The notes under the pieces are model-generated. The model made no database searches and had not been told where the DNA came from. It was given only the letters and a program-made list of their open reading frames with translations. A DNA stretch of 64,000 nucleotides from Microthrixaceae bacterium (GTDB lineage: Bacteria; Actinomycetota; Acidimicrobiia; Acidimicrobiales; Microtrichaceae), in assembly GCA_020637215.1 (NCBI GenBank), contig JACJWI010000006.1:62001-126000 (forward strand), given 5' to 3'. How positions within the stretch are numbered: position 1 is the first letter of the stretch; every line of letters starts with the position of its first letter. The position numbers and the translations under genes are program-made. Shown here piece by piece: positions 22,267 to 30,538 of the stretch.

Positions 22267-23201
22267 GAGGTCTCCCCTTCGTGCGCCACAGCGGCAGCGG
22301 CAGCCGCCGGGACGACCATCGTGCCGACCCCGGCGTCGGTGAGCAGCTCGAGCAGCAGCACGTGCGGCCGGCGCCCGTCGATCAGGTGCACCGAGCCGAC
22401 CCCGCCGCCGACGGCGCGGGCGCAGCCCGACATCTTGGGGACCATTCCCCCGGAGATGGTGCCGTCGTCGATGAGTCGTGCGACCTCGTCGGTGTCGACC
22501 CGGGTGATGAGCGACGTCGGGTCCTCGGCGTCGGCGAGCAGACCGGGGACGTCGGTGAGGAAGATGAGCTTCTGCGCGCCGAGCTCCTCGGCGATCGCGG
22601 TGGCGGCGTCATCGGCGTTGATGTTGTAGGTCTGGCCGGTCCGGTCGACGCCGATGGTCGCGATGACCGGGATGAGGTCCATGGCCAGGGTGCGGGTGAT
22701 CAACGCCGGGTTGACCCGGGTGACCGCTCCGACGAAGCCGAGCTCGGGGTCGTGCGCCTCGGCTTCGATCAGATGCGCGTCGGTGCCGGCCAGGCCCAAC
22801 GCCAGCGGACCGAAGCCGTTGAGGGCGGTGACGATGTCGGCGTTGACCTTGCCGATCAGCACCATCTGGGCCACGTCGAGGGTCTCGGCGTCGGTGACCC
22901 GGCGGCCGTCGACGAACTCGCTGGCCTTGCCCAGCTTGTCCAACCACTCGCCGATCTGCGGGCCGCCGCCGTGCACGACGACCGGGCGCATCCCGACGCG
23001 GTGCATCAGCACGATGTCGGACGCGAACTGCTCGAACAGGTCGGGGTCGCCCATGGCGTTGCCGCCGAACTTCACCACGACGACCGCGCCGCGGAACGCC
23101 TCGATGTACGGCAGAGCCTGCAGCAGGACCTGCACGGCCAGGTCGGGGTCGCGACGGGGGTCGAGTCCCCCGCTCGGGGCGCCGCTCGCCTCGGGGCTCA
23201 C
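22263..23201 (-). CDS. argB: Acetylglutamate kinase
   Basis: Phosphorylates N-acetylglutamate; in many actinobacteria it is the arginine-feedback point. 312 residues. The kinase core has VVVKFGGNAMGD (nucleotide site, about residues 33-44), VVHGGGPQIGEWL, and the NINADDAATAIAEELGAQKL block. The GTG at 23201 overlaps the argC stop (GTGA). In many actinobacteria argJ lies between argC and argB; here they are directly joined. Confidence 0.95.
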   Translation of the reverse strand: MSPEASGAPSGGLDPRRDPDLAVQVLLQALPYIEAFRGAVVVVKFGGNAMGDPDLFEQFASDIVLMHRVGMRPVVVHGGGPQIGEWLDKLGKASEFVDGRRVTDAETLDVAQMVLIGKVNADIVTALNGFGPLALGLAGTDAHLIEAEAHDPELGFVGAVTRVNPALITRTLAMDLIPVIATIGVDRTGQTYNINADDAATAIAEELGAQKLIFLTDVPGLLADAEDPTSLITRVDTDEVARLIDDGTISGGMVPKMSGCARAVGGGVGSVHLIDGRRPHVLLLELLTDAGVGTMVVPAAAAAAVAHEGETS

Positions 23202-24229
23202 GGAGCTGTCCCCACGACGGCGAGTCCCTGGGTCTCGGGAAGCCCGAGCGCCAGGTTCATGCACTGCACGGCCTGACCCGACGCGCCCTTGCCCAGGTTG
23301 TCGATGGCGGCGATGGACACGACGGTCCCGGTCCGGGCGTCGTAGCGGGCGGTGACGTGGGCGGCGTTGGTGCCGAGGGTGGCCTTGGTCGACGGCGACC
23401 GGTGCGACGCGACGACGAACGGTTCGTCCGCGTAGCGCTGCGCGAGCACCTTGAGCACCGCGTCGGTGCTGAGCCCGTCGACCGCTGGTCGGGCGTAGCA
23501 GGTGGCGAGGATCCCGCGGTTCATCGGCACCAGGTGCGGGGTGAACAGGACGGTGGCGCCCAGGTTCATGTCCATCTCGGCGGTGTGGCGATGATCCAGC
23601 AGGCCGTAGGCCTCGACGTTCTCGTCGACCGCGCAGAACGTGGTGTGCGGCTTGGGAGGTCGACCGGCCCCGGACACGCCGGAGACGGCGTCGACGATGA
23701 TGCCCTCGGTGTGGATCAACCCGGCGTCGACCAGGGGGCGCAGCGCCAGGGTGGTCGCGGTCGGGTAGCAGCCCGGGGCCGCGATCGCGTCGGCGCCCTC
23801 GAGCCGATCCCGGTGCAGCTCCGGCAGCCCGTAGACGAACCGGTCGAGGAGCTCGGGTGCGGTGTGGGGTTCGTGGTACCAGCGCTGGTAGTCGGCCGGG
23901 TCCGAGAGTCGGAAGTCGGCCCCCAGGTCGACGACCGTGCGGACCTTGCCGAGGACGTCGGCCATCAGCGTCTGGCTCGCGCCGTGGGGCAGTCCGACGA
24001 ACACGCCGTCGACCCCGTCGAGCAGAGCGGGGTCCCACGCCTGGAACACCAGGTCGGGATACGCCGGGGCGAGACCCGGGTACAGGTCGGCTGCCGCGGT
24101 GCCGGCCTGGCTGTCGCCGGTGGCGAAGGCGACGTCCAGTCCCGGGTGCTGGGCGCAGATGCGCAGCAGCTCGGCGCCGGTGAAGCCCGACGCTCCGATG
24201 ATGCCGACCCGGGCGGTGTCACCTGCCAT
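23198..24229 (-). CDS. argC: N-acetyl-gamma-glutamyl-phosphate reductase
   Basis: NADPH-dependent reduction of N-acetylglutamyl phosphate to the semialdehyde. 343 residues. The Rossmann start is GIIGASGFTGAELLRI, and the catalytic cysteine is in AAPGCYPTATTLALRPL (about residue 145). The conserved GVSGAGRPPK segment follows. It is the first gene of the arg operon. The ATG at 24229 has no Shine-Dalgarno site but lies six bases after a TAGGGT -10 element, suggesting a leaderless message. Confidence 0.96.
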   Translation of the reverse strand: MAGDTARVGIIGASGFTGAELLRICAQHPGLDVAFATGDSQAGTAAADLYPGLAPAYPDLVFQAWDPALLDGVDGVFVGLPHGASQTLMADVLGKVRTVVDLGADFRLSDPADYQRWYHEPHTAPELLDRFVYGLPELHRDRLEGADAIAAPGCYPTATTLALRPLVDAGLIHTEGIIVDAVSGVSGAGRPPKPHTTFCAVDENVEAYGLLDHRHTAEMDMNLGATVLFTPHLVPMNRGILATCYARPAVDGLSTDAVLKVLAQRYADEPFVVASHRSPSTKATLGTNAAHVTARYDARTGTVVSIAAIDNLGKGASGQAVQCMNLALGLPETQGLAVVGTAP

Positions 24230-24235
24230 GGCAGC

Positions 24236-24268
24236 ACCCTAGCGCACTCTCATGCACGACGCCGCATA
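24236..24268 (-). promoter_or_regulatory. Putative leaderless promoter of the arginine operon
   Basis: On the minus strand TAGGGT (24236-24241) fits the actinobacterial TANNNT -10 pattern and is exactly six bases from the argC ATG, so transcription should start at or next to the start codon. Just upstream (24251-24268) an ATGC/GCAT inverted pair could be an ArgR half-site arrangement, but it is a weak match. Confidence 0.5.
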
Positions 24269-24283
24269 CTTCTGCACCCCCAT

Positions 24284-24337
24284 CCGTTCTGTTCGGCAGA
24301 TCACAACGCTGAGGGTGTGATCGAACGAACAGAACGG
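24284..24337. repeat. Long hairpin repeat, copy 3, between pheT and argC
   Basis: Imperfect inverted repeat (about 24284-24306 with 24315-24337). It shares CCGTTCTGTTCG and GATCACA with copy 2 and differs by a few bases in one arm. Flanking CCCCAT and GGTGGGG extend the stem outward. It lies between pheT and the argC promoter on the same strand and could separate the two operons as a terminator. Confidence 0.8.
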
Positions 24338-24343
24338 GTGGGG

Positions 24344-26737
24344 TCAGGCGCGGAGGGTGGCGTCGTGGGTGGCGACGACCTCGTCGATGATCGCCTGGCG
24401 CACGACGCCGACCTCGGCGTCGGTCAGCGTCCGGTCCTCAGCCTGGAACCGCAGCCGGAACGCCAGGCTCCGACGGTCCACGCCGAGCGACTCCGAGCGG
24501 AACACGTCGAACAGGTCCAGGTCCTGCAACAGGGGCGCGCCCACGGCACGGATGGTCGTGCGGACCGCGGCGGCCGGGACCCGGTCATCGACCACGAAGG
24601 CCAGGTCGACGTCGGTCGACGGGAACCGACTCACCGCCCGGGCCCGACGGACCGGAGCGACGAGCTCCAGCAGCGCCCCGAGCTCCAGCTCCAACCACGC
24701 GACTCGCTCCTCGATGCCGAAGCGGTCCAGCACCTCGGGGTCGATCTCACCCACCATCCCCGCGTCGAGGCCGGCGACTTCGACCACCGCGGTACGCGCC
24801 GGGTGCAGACCCGGCCGCTCCTCGGCACGCAGCACCACCGGCCCGATCCCGAGCGAACCGAGCACGACGTCGAGCAGCTCTACCGCGGTCGGGGCCTCGG
24901 CCCCGGCCAGCGCGGCGGCCAACTGGTCCCGTTCGCCGTCGAGCACCCGCCCGAGGCGAGCCGACTCGGCGACGTCGACGACGACGCCCCGCTCGCCGGT
25001 CTCGAACACCCGGCCGATCTCGGCGAGCCACACCCCCGGCCGACGGTGGCTGGCGTTGTAGGCGATCGCGCCGAGCAGACCCGGTCGCAGCGAGCTGCGC
25101 AGCACCGACTCCTCGGCCGCGAGCGGGTTGGCCAGGACGAGCCCGCCGGCGGGCAGACCGCAGCGCTCGAGGTCGCCCGGTGCCAGGAACGGCATCGGCA
25201 TGGCCTCGCTGACGCCGAACCCCGCCAGCGCGCGCCGCACCGACCGTCGGGCCCGCTGCGCGGCGTCGAGACGACCCGGATGGGCCGACACGGGAACGGT
25301 CCGCGGGATCCGCGACAGCCCGTACATGCGACCGATCTCCTCGATGACATCGACCTCGGCGGTCGAATCGGGCCGCCACGACGGGATGGTGACCGACAGG
25401 TCGTCGCCCACGGTGTCCGCCGTGAAACCGATCGGGTCGATGAGGTCCACCATCGTCGACCGGTCGAGAGACAGCCCCAGGACGGCGTTGACCCGCGCGG
25501 GACGGACGGCGACCGTGACGCGCTCGGGAAGGTTCCCTTCGGCGACCACCGAGCCCGGGCGCAGCGTCGCGGCATCCTGTTGCACCAACAGCTCGGCCAG
25601 CCGATCGAGCGCACGATCGGCGATGTCGGGATCCATGCCCCGCTTGAAGCGGGCCGAGGCCTCGGAGTGTAGGTTGTGTCGGGCGGAGGTGTCGGCCACC
25701 GACTGCGGGTCCCACCAGGCGGCCTCGACGATGACGTCGGTCGTGGTGTCGGAGATCTCCGTCGATGCGCCGCCCATCACTCCGGCCAGGGCGATCGGGA
25801 CGTCGTCTCCGTCGACGATGACCCCGTCGGCCGGGTCGAGGGCGCGGAGCACGCCGTCGAGCGTCTCGAGCTGCTCGCCGGCCCTGACCCGACGCACGCG
25901 CAGCTGTGCACCGCGCACCTTGTCGAGGTCGAAGGCGTGGGTGGGTTGGCCGAGCTCGAGCATCACGTAGTTCGACGCGTCGACCACGTTGTTGATCGGA
26001 CGCATCCCCGCCGCGATCAGGCGCTGGGCCATCCACCGCGGCGACGCTCCGATGCGGACCCCGCCGAGCCCGCGCAGGGCGAACCGTCCGCACAGGTGCG
26101 GATCGTCGATCGTGACCGACACCGCTCCGTCGAGGGTCGGTCCCGATCCGACCGGCGCAGGCGTCGGGATCGTGAACGGCACCCCCTGGCGGGCGGCCAG
26201 GTCACGGGCCACACCCGCGACGCTCAGAGCGTCGGGCCGGTTCGGGTTCACCTCCAGGTCGAACACCACGTCGGCGCTCAGCCCGAGCGCCTCGGTCAAC
26301 GGGACCCCTGGGACCTCCTCGGCGGGCAGGATCAGGATCCCGGAGTGGTCGTCGCCGAGCTCCAGCTCCTGGGCCGAGCACAGCATCCCGTTGCTCATCT
26401 GCCCGCGCATCTTCCGCGCCGCGATCTCCATGCCGCCGGGCATCACCGTGCCCACCGTCGCCAACGGGACCAGGTCCCCCGCGGCCATGTTCGAGGCGCC
26501 GCACACGATCTGGAGGGCCTCGCCGTCGCCGGTGTCGACGTCGACCAGGCGGACCCGGTCCGCGTCGGGGTGCTCACGGACCTCGAGCACCCGGGCGACG
26601 ATCACCCCACCCAGGGCCGAGCCGACCGGGGTCACCTCGCCGACCTCGAGCCCGAGGTCGGTGAGTTGTTCGGCGATGTCGTGCGGGCTGCCCTCGACCG
26701 GGGCGAACTCCCGCAACCAGTTCAGTGTCACCCGCAT
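24344..26737 (-). CDS. pheT: Phenylalanyl-tRNA synthetase beta subunit
   Basis: Large subunit of the alpha2beta2 enzyme that charges tRNA-Phe; it binds tRNA and edits mischarged Tyr. 797 residues, full length. Order of domains: N-terminal tRNA-binding OB fold with the HPDADRVRLVDVDTG segment (about residues 55-70), B3/B4 editing domain, B5 domain with DPIGF, a catalytic-like core (EEIGRMYGLSRIPRTVP), and the C-terminal ferredoxin-fold anticodon-binding domain (SRFPSTDVDLAFVVDD). It follows pheS after 18 bases. Confidence 0.97.
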   Translation of the reverse strand: MRVTLNWLREFAPVEGSPHDIAEQLTDLGLEVGEVTPVGSALGGVIVARVLEVREHPDADRVRLVDVDTGDGEALQIVCGASNMAAGDLVPLATVGTVMPGGMEIAARKMRGQMSNGMLCSAQELELGDDHSGILILPAEEVPGVPLTEALGLSADVVFDLEVNPNRPDALSVAGVARDLAARQGVPFTIPTPAPVGSGPTLDGAVSVTIDDPHLCGRFALRGLGGVRIGASPRWMAQRLIAAGMRPINNVVDASNYVMLELGQPTHAFDLDKVRGAQLRVRRVRAGEQLETLDGVLRALDPADGVIVDGDDVPIALAGVMGGASTEISDTTTDVIVEAAWWDPQSVADTSARHNLHSEASARFKRGMDPDIADRALDRLAELLVQQDAATLRPGSVVAEGNLPERVTVAVRPARVNAVLGLSLDRSTMVDLIDPIGFTADTVGDDLSVTIPSWRPDSTAEVDVIEEIGRMYGLSRIPRTVPVSAHPGRLDAAQRARRSVRRALAGFGVSEAMPMPFLAPGDLERCGLPAGGLVLANPLAAEESVLRSSLRPGLLGAIAYNASHRRPGVWLAEIGRVFETGERGVVVDVAESARLGRVLDGERDQLAAALAGAEAPTAVELLDVVLGSLGIGPVVLRAEERPGLHPARTAVVEVAGLDAGMVGEIDPEVLDRFGIEERVAWLELELGALLELVAPVRRARAVSRFPSTDVDLAFVVDDRVPAAAVRTTIRAVGAPLLQDLDLFDVFRSESLGVDRRSLAFRLRFQAEDRTLTDAEVGVVRQAIIDEVVATHDATLRA

Positions 26738-26755
26738 GTCAGTGTCACCCGCATC

Positions 26756-27799
26756 TCAGAACTGCTCCAGGAATCGCATGTCGTTGGTGATGAAGTCGCG
26801 GATGTCGGTCACGTGGTGGCGGATCATGGTGAGCCGCTCGATGCCGAAACCGAAGGCGAACCCGGACCACTCCTCGGGGTCGAGGCCGCCGGCGCGCAGC
26901 ACGTTGGGGTGCACCATGCCGCAGCCGCCGACCTCGAGCCACGAGCCGTCGGGCTGGGAGATGTCGACCTCGGCGGACGGTTCGGTGAACGGGAAGTACG
27001 ACGGACGCAGTCGCGAGGTGAGCTCCTGGCCGAAGTAGGCCTTGGTGAAGGTCTCGATCGTGCCGGACAGGTCGCCCATGGTGATGCCGCGATCGATCAC
27101 CAGCATCTCGATCTGGTGGAACACCGGCAGGTGCGTGGCATCTGCGGTGTCCTGGCGGTAGGCCCGGCCCGGACAGACGACGTAGATCGGAGGGCCGCTC
27201 CCCTCACGCACCGCCCGGAGCATGGTGCGGACCTGCACCGGCGAGGTGTGGGTCCGCAGCAGGAGCTGCTGGTCCCCCACGCCGTCGAGGTCGGTCGTGT
27301 CGAGGTAGAGGGTGTCCCACAACGAGCGGGCCGGGTGCGACGGGGGCAGGTTGAGCGCCTCGAAGTTGAACCAGTCGGTCTCGACCTCGGGCCCGGTGGC
27401 CACGGTGAAGCCCATGCCGACGAACACGTCCTCGAGTCGTTCCCAGGTCTGGGTGACCAGGTGGCGATGACCGGTGCTCGCCCGGCCCTGGTACTCGGTG
27501 AGGTCGAGCCGCTCGGCCGCCAGGACCGCCCGACGTTCCCGGGCAGCCAGGTGGTCCAGTCGTTCGGCCGCCGCGGCCTCGAGCTCGGTCCGGGCCTGGT
27601 TCAACGCCGCGCCGAGCACCCGCCGGTCCTCGGCATCGAGGTCGCGCATCCCCGCCTTCATCTCGGTGAGCCGGGAGCGCTTGCCGAGCAGCTCCGACTC
27701 GATCGAGCGCACCTCGGCGGAGCTCGGGGCGTCGGCCAGCCGCGCCAGGCCGGCCGCCACCAGGGTCCGGGTCTCCTCCGCCAGTTCTGCACCGCTCAC
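26756..27799 (-). CDS. pheS: Phenylalanyl-tRNA synthetase alpha subunit
   Basis: Catalytic subunit of PheRS, class II synthetase, 347 residues. It has an N-terminal coiled-coil (RSIESELLGKRSRLTEMKAGM, in part), motif 2 around CPGRAYRQDTADATHLPVFHQIE, and motif 3 GFAFGFGIERLTMIRHHV. The GTG start overlaps the preceding SpoU methylase stop (GTGA). It forms an operon with pheT and the infC-rpmI-rplT genes. Confidence 0.97.
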   Translation of the reverse strand: MSGAELAEETRTLVAAGLARLADAPSSAEVRSIESELLGKRSRLTEMKAGMRDLDAEDRRVLGAALNQARTELEAAAAERLDHLAARERRAVLAAERLDLTEYQGRASTGHRHLVTQTWERLEDVFVGMGFTVATGPEVETDWFNFEALNLPPSHPARSLWDTLYLDTTDLDGVGDQQLLLRTHTSPVQVRTMLRAVREGSGPPIYVVCPGRAYRQDTADATHLPVFHQIEMLVIDRGITMGDLSGTIETFTKAYFGQELTSRLRPSYFPFTEPSAEVDISQPDGSWLEVGGCGMVHPNVLRAGGLDPEEWSGFAFGFGIERLTMIRHHVTDIRDFITNDMRFLEQF

Positions 27800-28779
27800 C
27801 GGGATCGCTCCTCGATTCCGTCGCTCCCTCCCCCGCCGTCGCCGACGGGAGAGCTGACATCATGGCCCAGCGCGACGGCACTCCCACGAACCGGTTCCCG
27901 GTCCGTCGGTCCGGGGCCGGTCCCGAGGCCCACCCGTCGCTGTCGTGCCGCCTCGAAGGCGACCAACGCCCCGGCGACCGCGGCGTTGAGCGACTCGACC
28001 GCTCCCTCCATCGGGATGCTGAGTCGCCCCGTCGACGCGGCGACCACCTCGGTGGGCAGCCCGTGGGACTCGCTGCCCACCAGGAGGAGTCCGCCACTGC
28101 GGAGGTCGACCGCATCGATCGGTGTGCCGCCGTCGCGGACCGTGGCCCACGACGGGATGCCCATGCCGTCGGCTGCCGAGACCAACCTGAGCGCATCGGC
28201 GCCCTCGGCCACCGGCAGTCGGAACAGCGCTCCTGCGGTGGCTCGGACCGTCTTGGGGTTGTGGAGGTCAACCGAGCGCTCGGTCAGCACGACACCGGCG
28301 CATCCGGCGGCCTCGGCGACGCGGACCAGGGTTCCGGCGTTGCCCGGGTCCTGCACCTCGACCAGCACCATCACCGGACGTCGAGCGCTCCGGGCCTGCT
28401 CCAGAACCGCGTCGGCCTGCACAGGATCCGCGGCGGCGACCGCGACGACCGACTGCGGGGTCGGCATGTCGAGCACCCGGGCGAGCGCACCGTCCAGCAC
28501 GTCGTGGACGTCGACACCGGCCCCTCGGGCGGTTCGCACCGCCGGCAGGTCCTGGCCGGCGGGCTCGACGAACACCGAGCGGATCTCGACGCCGGCTGCC
28601 AGGGCCTCGGCGAGGAGCACCGGACCGTCGACCAGGAACGTGCCGGAGTCCTGACGCGCCCTGCGGCGCCTCGAGAGGCGCCGCAGGTTGACCAGTGCCG
28701 GGTTGGACGGGCTCAGGCCGGCCCGGGGACGGGCCGACGAACGATCGTCCGCGTTCGGCGACAGGGTGATCCGCTTCAG
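27796..28779 (-). CDS. SpoU/TrmH-family RNA 2'-O-methyltransferase
   Basis: SAM-dependent RNA ribose methylase of the SPOUT class, probably acting on 23S rRNA or tRNA. The knotted domain has VQDPGNAGTLVRVAEAAG and LLVGSESHGLP with a C-terminal ISIPMxGxVESLNAAVA-type motif (RLSIPMEGAVESLNAAVA). The first GTG in frame (28620) would remove the conserved N-terminal substrate-binding part. That part is encoded upstream in the same frame: NPALVNLRRLSRRRARQDSG and FLVDGPV. Upstream there is no ATG, GTG or TTG. The frame runs back to a CTG at 28779 that overlaps the rplT stop as CTGA, so that CTG is taken as start (about 327 residues). Exact start uncertain. Confidence 0.8.
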   Translation of the reverse strand: MKRITLSPNADDRSSARPRAGLSPSNPALVNLRRLSRRRRARQDSGTFLVDGPVLLAEALAAGVEIRSVFVEPAGQDLPAVRTARGAGVDVHDVLDGALARVLDMPTPQSVVAVAAADPVQADAVLEQARSARRPVMVLVEVQDPGNAGTLVRVAEAAGCAGVVLTERSVDLHNPKTVRATAGALFRLPVAEGADALRLVSAADGMGIPSWATVRDGGTPIDAVDLRSGGLLLVGSESHGLPTEVVAASTGRLSIPMEGAVESLNAAVAGALVAFEAARQRRVGLGTGPGPTDREPVRGSAVALGHDVSSPVGDGGGGSDGIEERSR

Positions 28780-29153
28780 CTCGCGGAGGCGGGCGCAGCG
28801 TCGACCGCGGCGCGGGCCACCTCGACCAGGGCGGCGAACGCCTGCGGGTCGCGCACGGCGACATCAGCGAGCGCCTTGCGGTCGATGTCGACCTCGGCCA
28901 GCTTCAGGCCGTTGATGAACCGGCTGTAGCTGATGTCGTTGAGCCGGCACGCCGCGTTGATGCGCTGGATCCAGAGCTTGCGCATCTCGCCCTTGCGGGC
29001 CCGACGGTCCCGGAACGCGTAGTTCCCGGCGTGCATCACCGCTTCGTTGGCGGCCCGGAACGTGCGGCTCCGGTGGCCGTAGTAGCCCTTGGCCTTGTTC
29101 AGTACGGCGCGGTGCTTCTTCTTGGCATGAACGCCACGCTTGACGCGTGCCAT
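28776..29153 (-). CDS. rplT: 50S ribosomal protein L20
   Basis: Early-assembly 23S rRNA-binding protein. 125 residues with a highly basic N-terminus (MARVKRGVHAKKKHRAVLNK) and the LWIQRINAACRLNDISYSRF motif. The ATG at 29153 has AAGGAG seven bases upstream. It is the third gene of the infC-rpmI-rplT unit. L20 represses this operon in other bacteria; no specific L20 site was recognised here. Confidence 0.97.
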   Translation of the reverse strand: MARVKRGVHAKKKHRAVLNKAKGYYGHRSRTFRAANEAVMHAGNYAFRDRRARKGEMRKLWIQRINAACRLNDISYSRFINGLKLAEVDIDRKALADVAVRDPQAFAALVEVARAAVDAAPASAS

Positions 29154-29261
29154 CTGTGACTCCTTCTGCGGGGTGGTCCCCGTCGGGGCGCACATCTGCG
29201 GTGCGCACCGAGGGGACACTCGGGCGGGACGGGGTGGTGCCGGAGCGGTCTCCGGCGGGTC

Positions 29262-29456
29262 TCAGAGGCCCAGCTGACGGCGGGCCCGGTTGCGGTCCCC
29301 GCCGGTGAGCTCGGTCGTCCCGGCCAGGCGTCGCTTGCGCGCCGGGGACTTCTTCTCGAGGATGTGGTTCAGGTTGCTGTTGCGGCGCAGGATCTTGCCG
29401 CTTCCGGTCACCTTGTAGCGCTTCTTGGCGCCGCTGTGGGTCTTCATCTTGGGCAT
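29262..29456 (-). CDS. rpmI: 50S ribosomal protein L35
   Basis: 64-residue basic ribosomal protein with the standard start MPKMKTHSGAKKRYKVTGSGK and the LNHILEKKSPARKRRL core. It lies between infC and rplT in the universal order, with about 75 and 108 bases on either side. Confidence 0.97.
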   Translation of the reverse strand: MPKMKTHSGAKKRYKVTGSGKILRRNSNLNHILEKKSPARKRRLAGTTELTGGDRNRARRQLGL

Positions 29457-29531
29457 GGTGGTTCCTTGTGCTCTCGAGCGGTGTCCTGTCGGTCCCGTCA
29501 GGGCGACGTCGGGCGGCTGACCCGACCGGGG

Positions 29532-30170
29532 TCAGGTCTCGGCGGCCGGGGCCGGAGCCCTCTCCACGGCATCCGCGACGGGGGCGACCTCGTCGCCGGG
29601 TCCGTCCGATCCGTCCTCGGTCGCCTTCTTGGCGTGGGCGGCCTGCGCCTTCTTGTCGGGGCCCAGGACCATGGTCATGTTGCGGCCGTCCTGCTTGGGC
29701 ATGACCTCGACCCGTCCCAGGTGGGCGACCTCTTCGGCCACCCGGTCGAGGATGCGGCGCCCGAGCTCGGGGTGCTGCATCTCCCGTCCGCGGAACATGA
29801 TCGTGACCTTGACCTTGTGGCCCTCGCCCAGGAACTGGGCGACCTTGCGGGTCTTGGTGTCGAAGTCGCCGCCACCGATCTTGGGGCGGTACTTCATCTC
29901 CTTGACCACGATGTTGGTGGCCTTCTTGCGGGACTCCTTGGCCCGTTGCTGCGCCTCGTACTTGAACTTGGTGAAGTTCATGATCCGACACACCGGCGGG
30001 TTGGCCTCGGCCGCCACCTCGACGAGGTCGAGGTCGAGGGACCGGGCGGTGGCCAGGGCCTCGGGCAGCGGCTTGATGCCGAGCTGGTCCCCGTCGGGTC
30101 CGATCAGTCGGACCTCACGAGCGCGGATGCGATCGTTGATGCGGGGCTCGTCGTTCGATGCGGCAGCTAT
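29532..30170 (-). CDS. infC: Translation initiation factor IF-3, probable AUA start
   Basis: Prevents premature 50S joining and proofreads the start codon. 212 residues as drawn. The N-domain reads EPRINDRIRAREVRLIGPDG then LPEALATARSLDLDLVEVA; the linker and C-domain follow (PPVCRIMNFTKFKYEAQQ, GGDFDTKTRKVAQFL, GRVEVMPKQDGRNM). The first GTG/ATG in frame (30017) would cut off the whole N-domain. An in-frame TGA lies only three codons above the homologous start, and between it and EPRIND the best codon is ATA at 30168-30170 (MAAASNDEPRIND). Non-standard starts (AUU, AUC, AUA) are known for infC and allow IF-3 autoregulation. The C-terminus has an Ala/Pro-rich tail. Confidence 0.93.
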   Translation of the reverse strand: MAAASNDEPRINDRIRAREVRLIGPDGDQLGIKPLPEALATARSLDLDLVEVAAEANPPVCRIMNFTKFKYEAQQRAKESRKKATNIVVKEMKYRPKIGGGDFDTKTRKVAQFLGEGHKVKVTIMFRGREMQHPELGRRILDRVAEEVAHLGRVEVMPKQDGRNMTMVLGPDKKAQAAHAKKATEDGSDGPGDEVAPVADAVERAPAPAAET

Positions 30171-30204
30171 GGCCGATCACTGCTCAACAGCAGTTCCTTT
30201 CCTC
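30171..30204 (-). promoter_or_regulatory. Shine-Dalgarno plus hairpin ahead of the infC start
   Basis: Reading the minus strand, GAGGAAAGGA (30195-30204) is followed at once by a 6-bp hairpin (ACTGCT-GTTG-AGCAGT, 30179-30194), then eight bases, then ATA. In linear distance the SD is too far from the start; folding the hairpin would bring it to a normal eight-base spacing. Confidence 0.5.
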
Positions 30205-30244
30205 GGTGGTCTGTCGGTGCCGAGCCCGCCATCGGAATCGACCG

Positions 30245-30284
30245 GGGTCGAAAACGAAAGAAGCGGATGCCCTCGGGCACCCGC
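30245..30284 (-). terminator. Attenuator-like hairpin in the infC leader
   Basis: On the minus strand GCGGGTGCCC pairs with GGGCATCCGC (30263-30284, one G-T pair), followed by TTCTTTCGTTTT. This is a Rho-independent terminator shape located about 75 bases before the infC start, so it would act on the operon's own leader. The remaining leader (30285-30538) shows no gene. Confidence 0.6.
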
Positions 30285-30538
30285 AATGACGTCGTCGGCC
30301 CACCCGGTGGGGAGGGTCGGAATCGACGAATCCCGGGCGCACCGTCACGGTGGGTCGCCGGCTGGGCCGGGACCGGATCCGTCGTGGCCGGGAGGGGCGG
30401 GAGCCCGCTTGCCTCGGTTGTGCGCAGTAGCGTACCAGCCGAGGCCGGAGCGGTCAGGTCCGGGTGCCGATCGGCACGCCGACCGCCACCGCCGGGACCT
30501 CCCTCGACCCTTCCCCCCGACCGACCTGGAGCACACCC

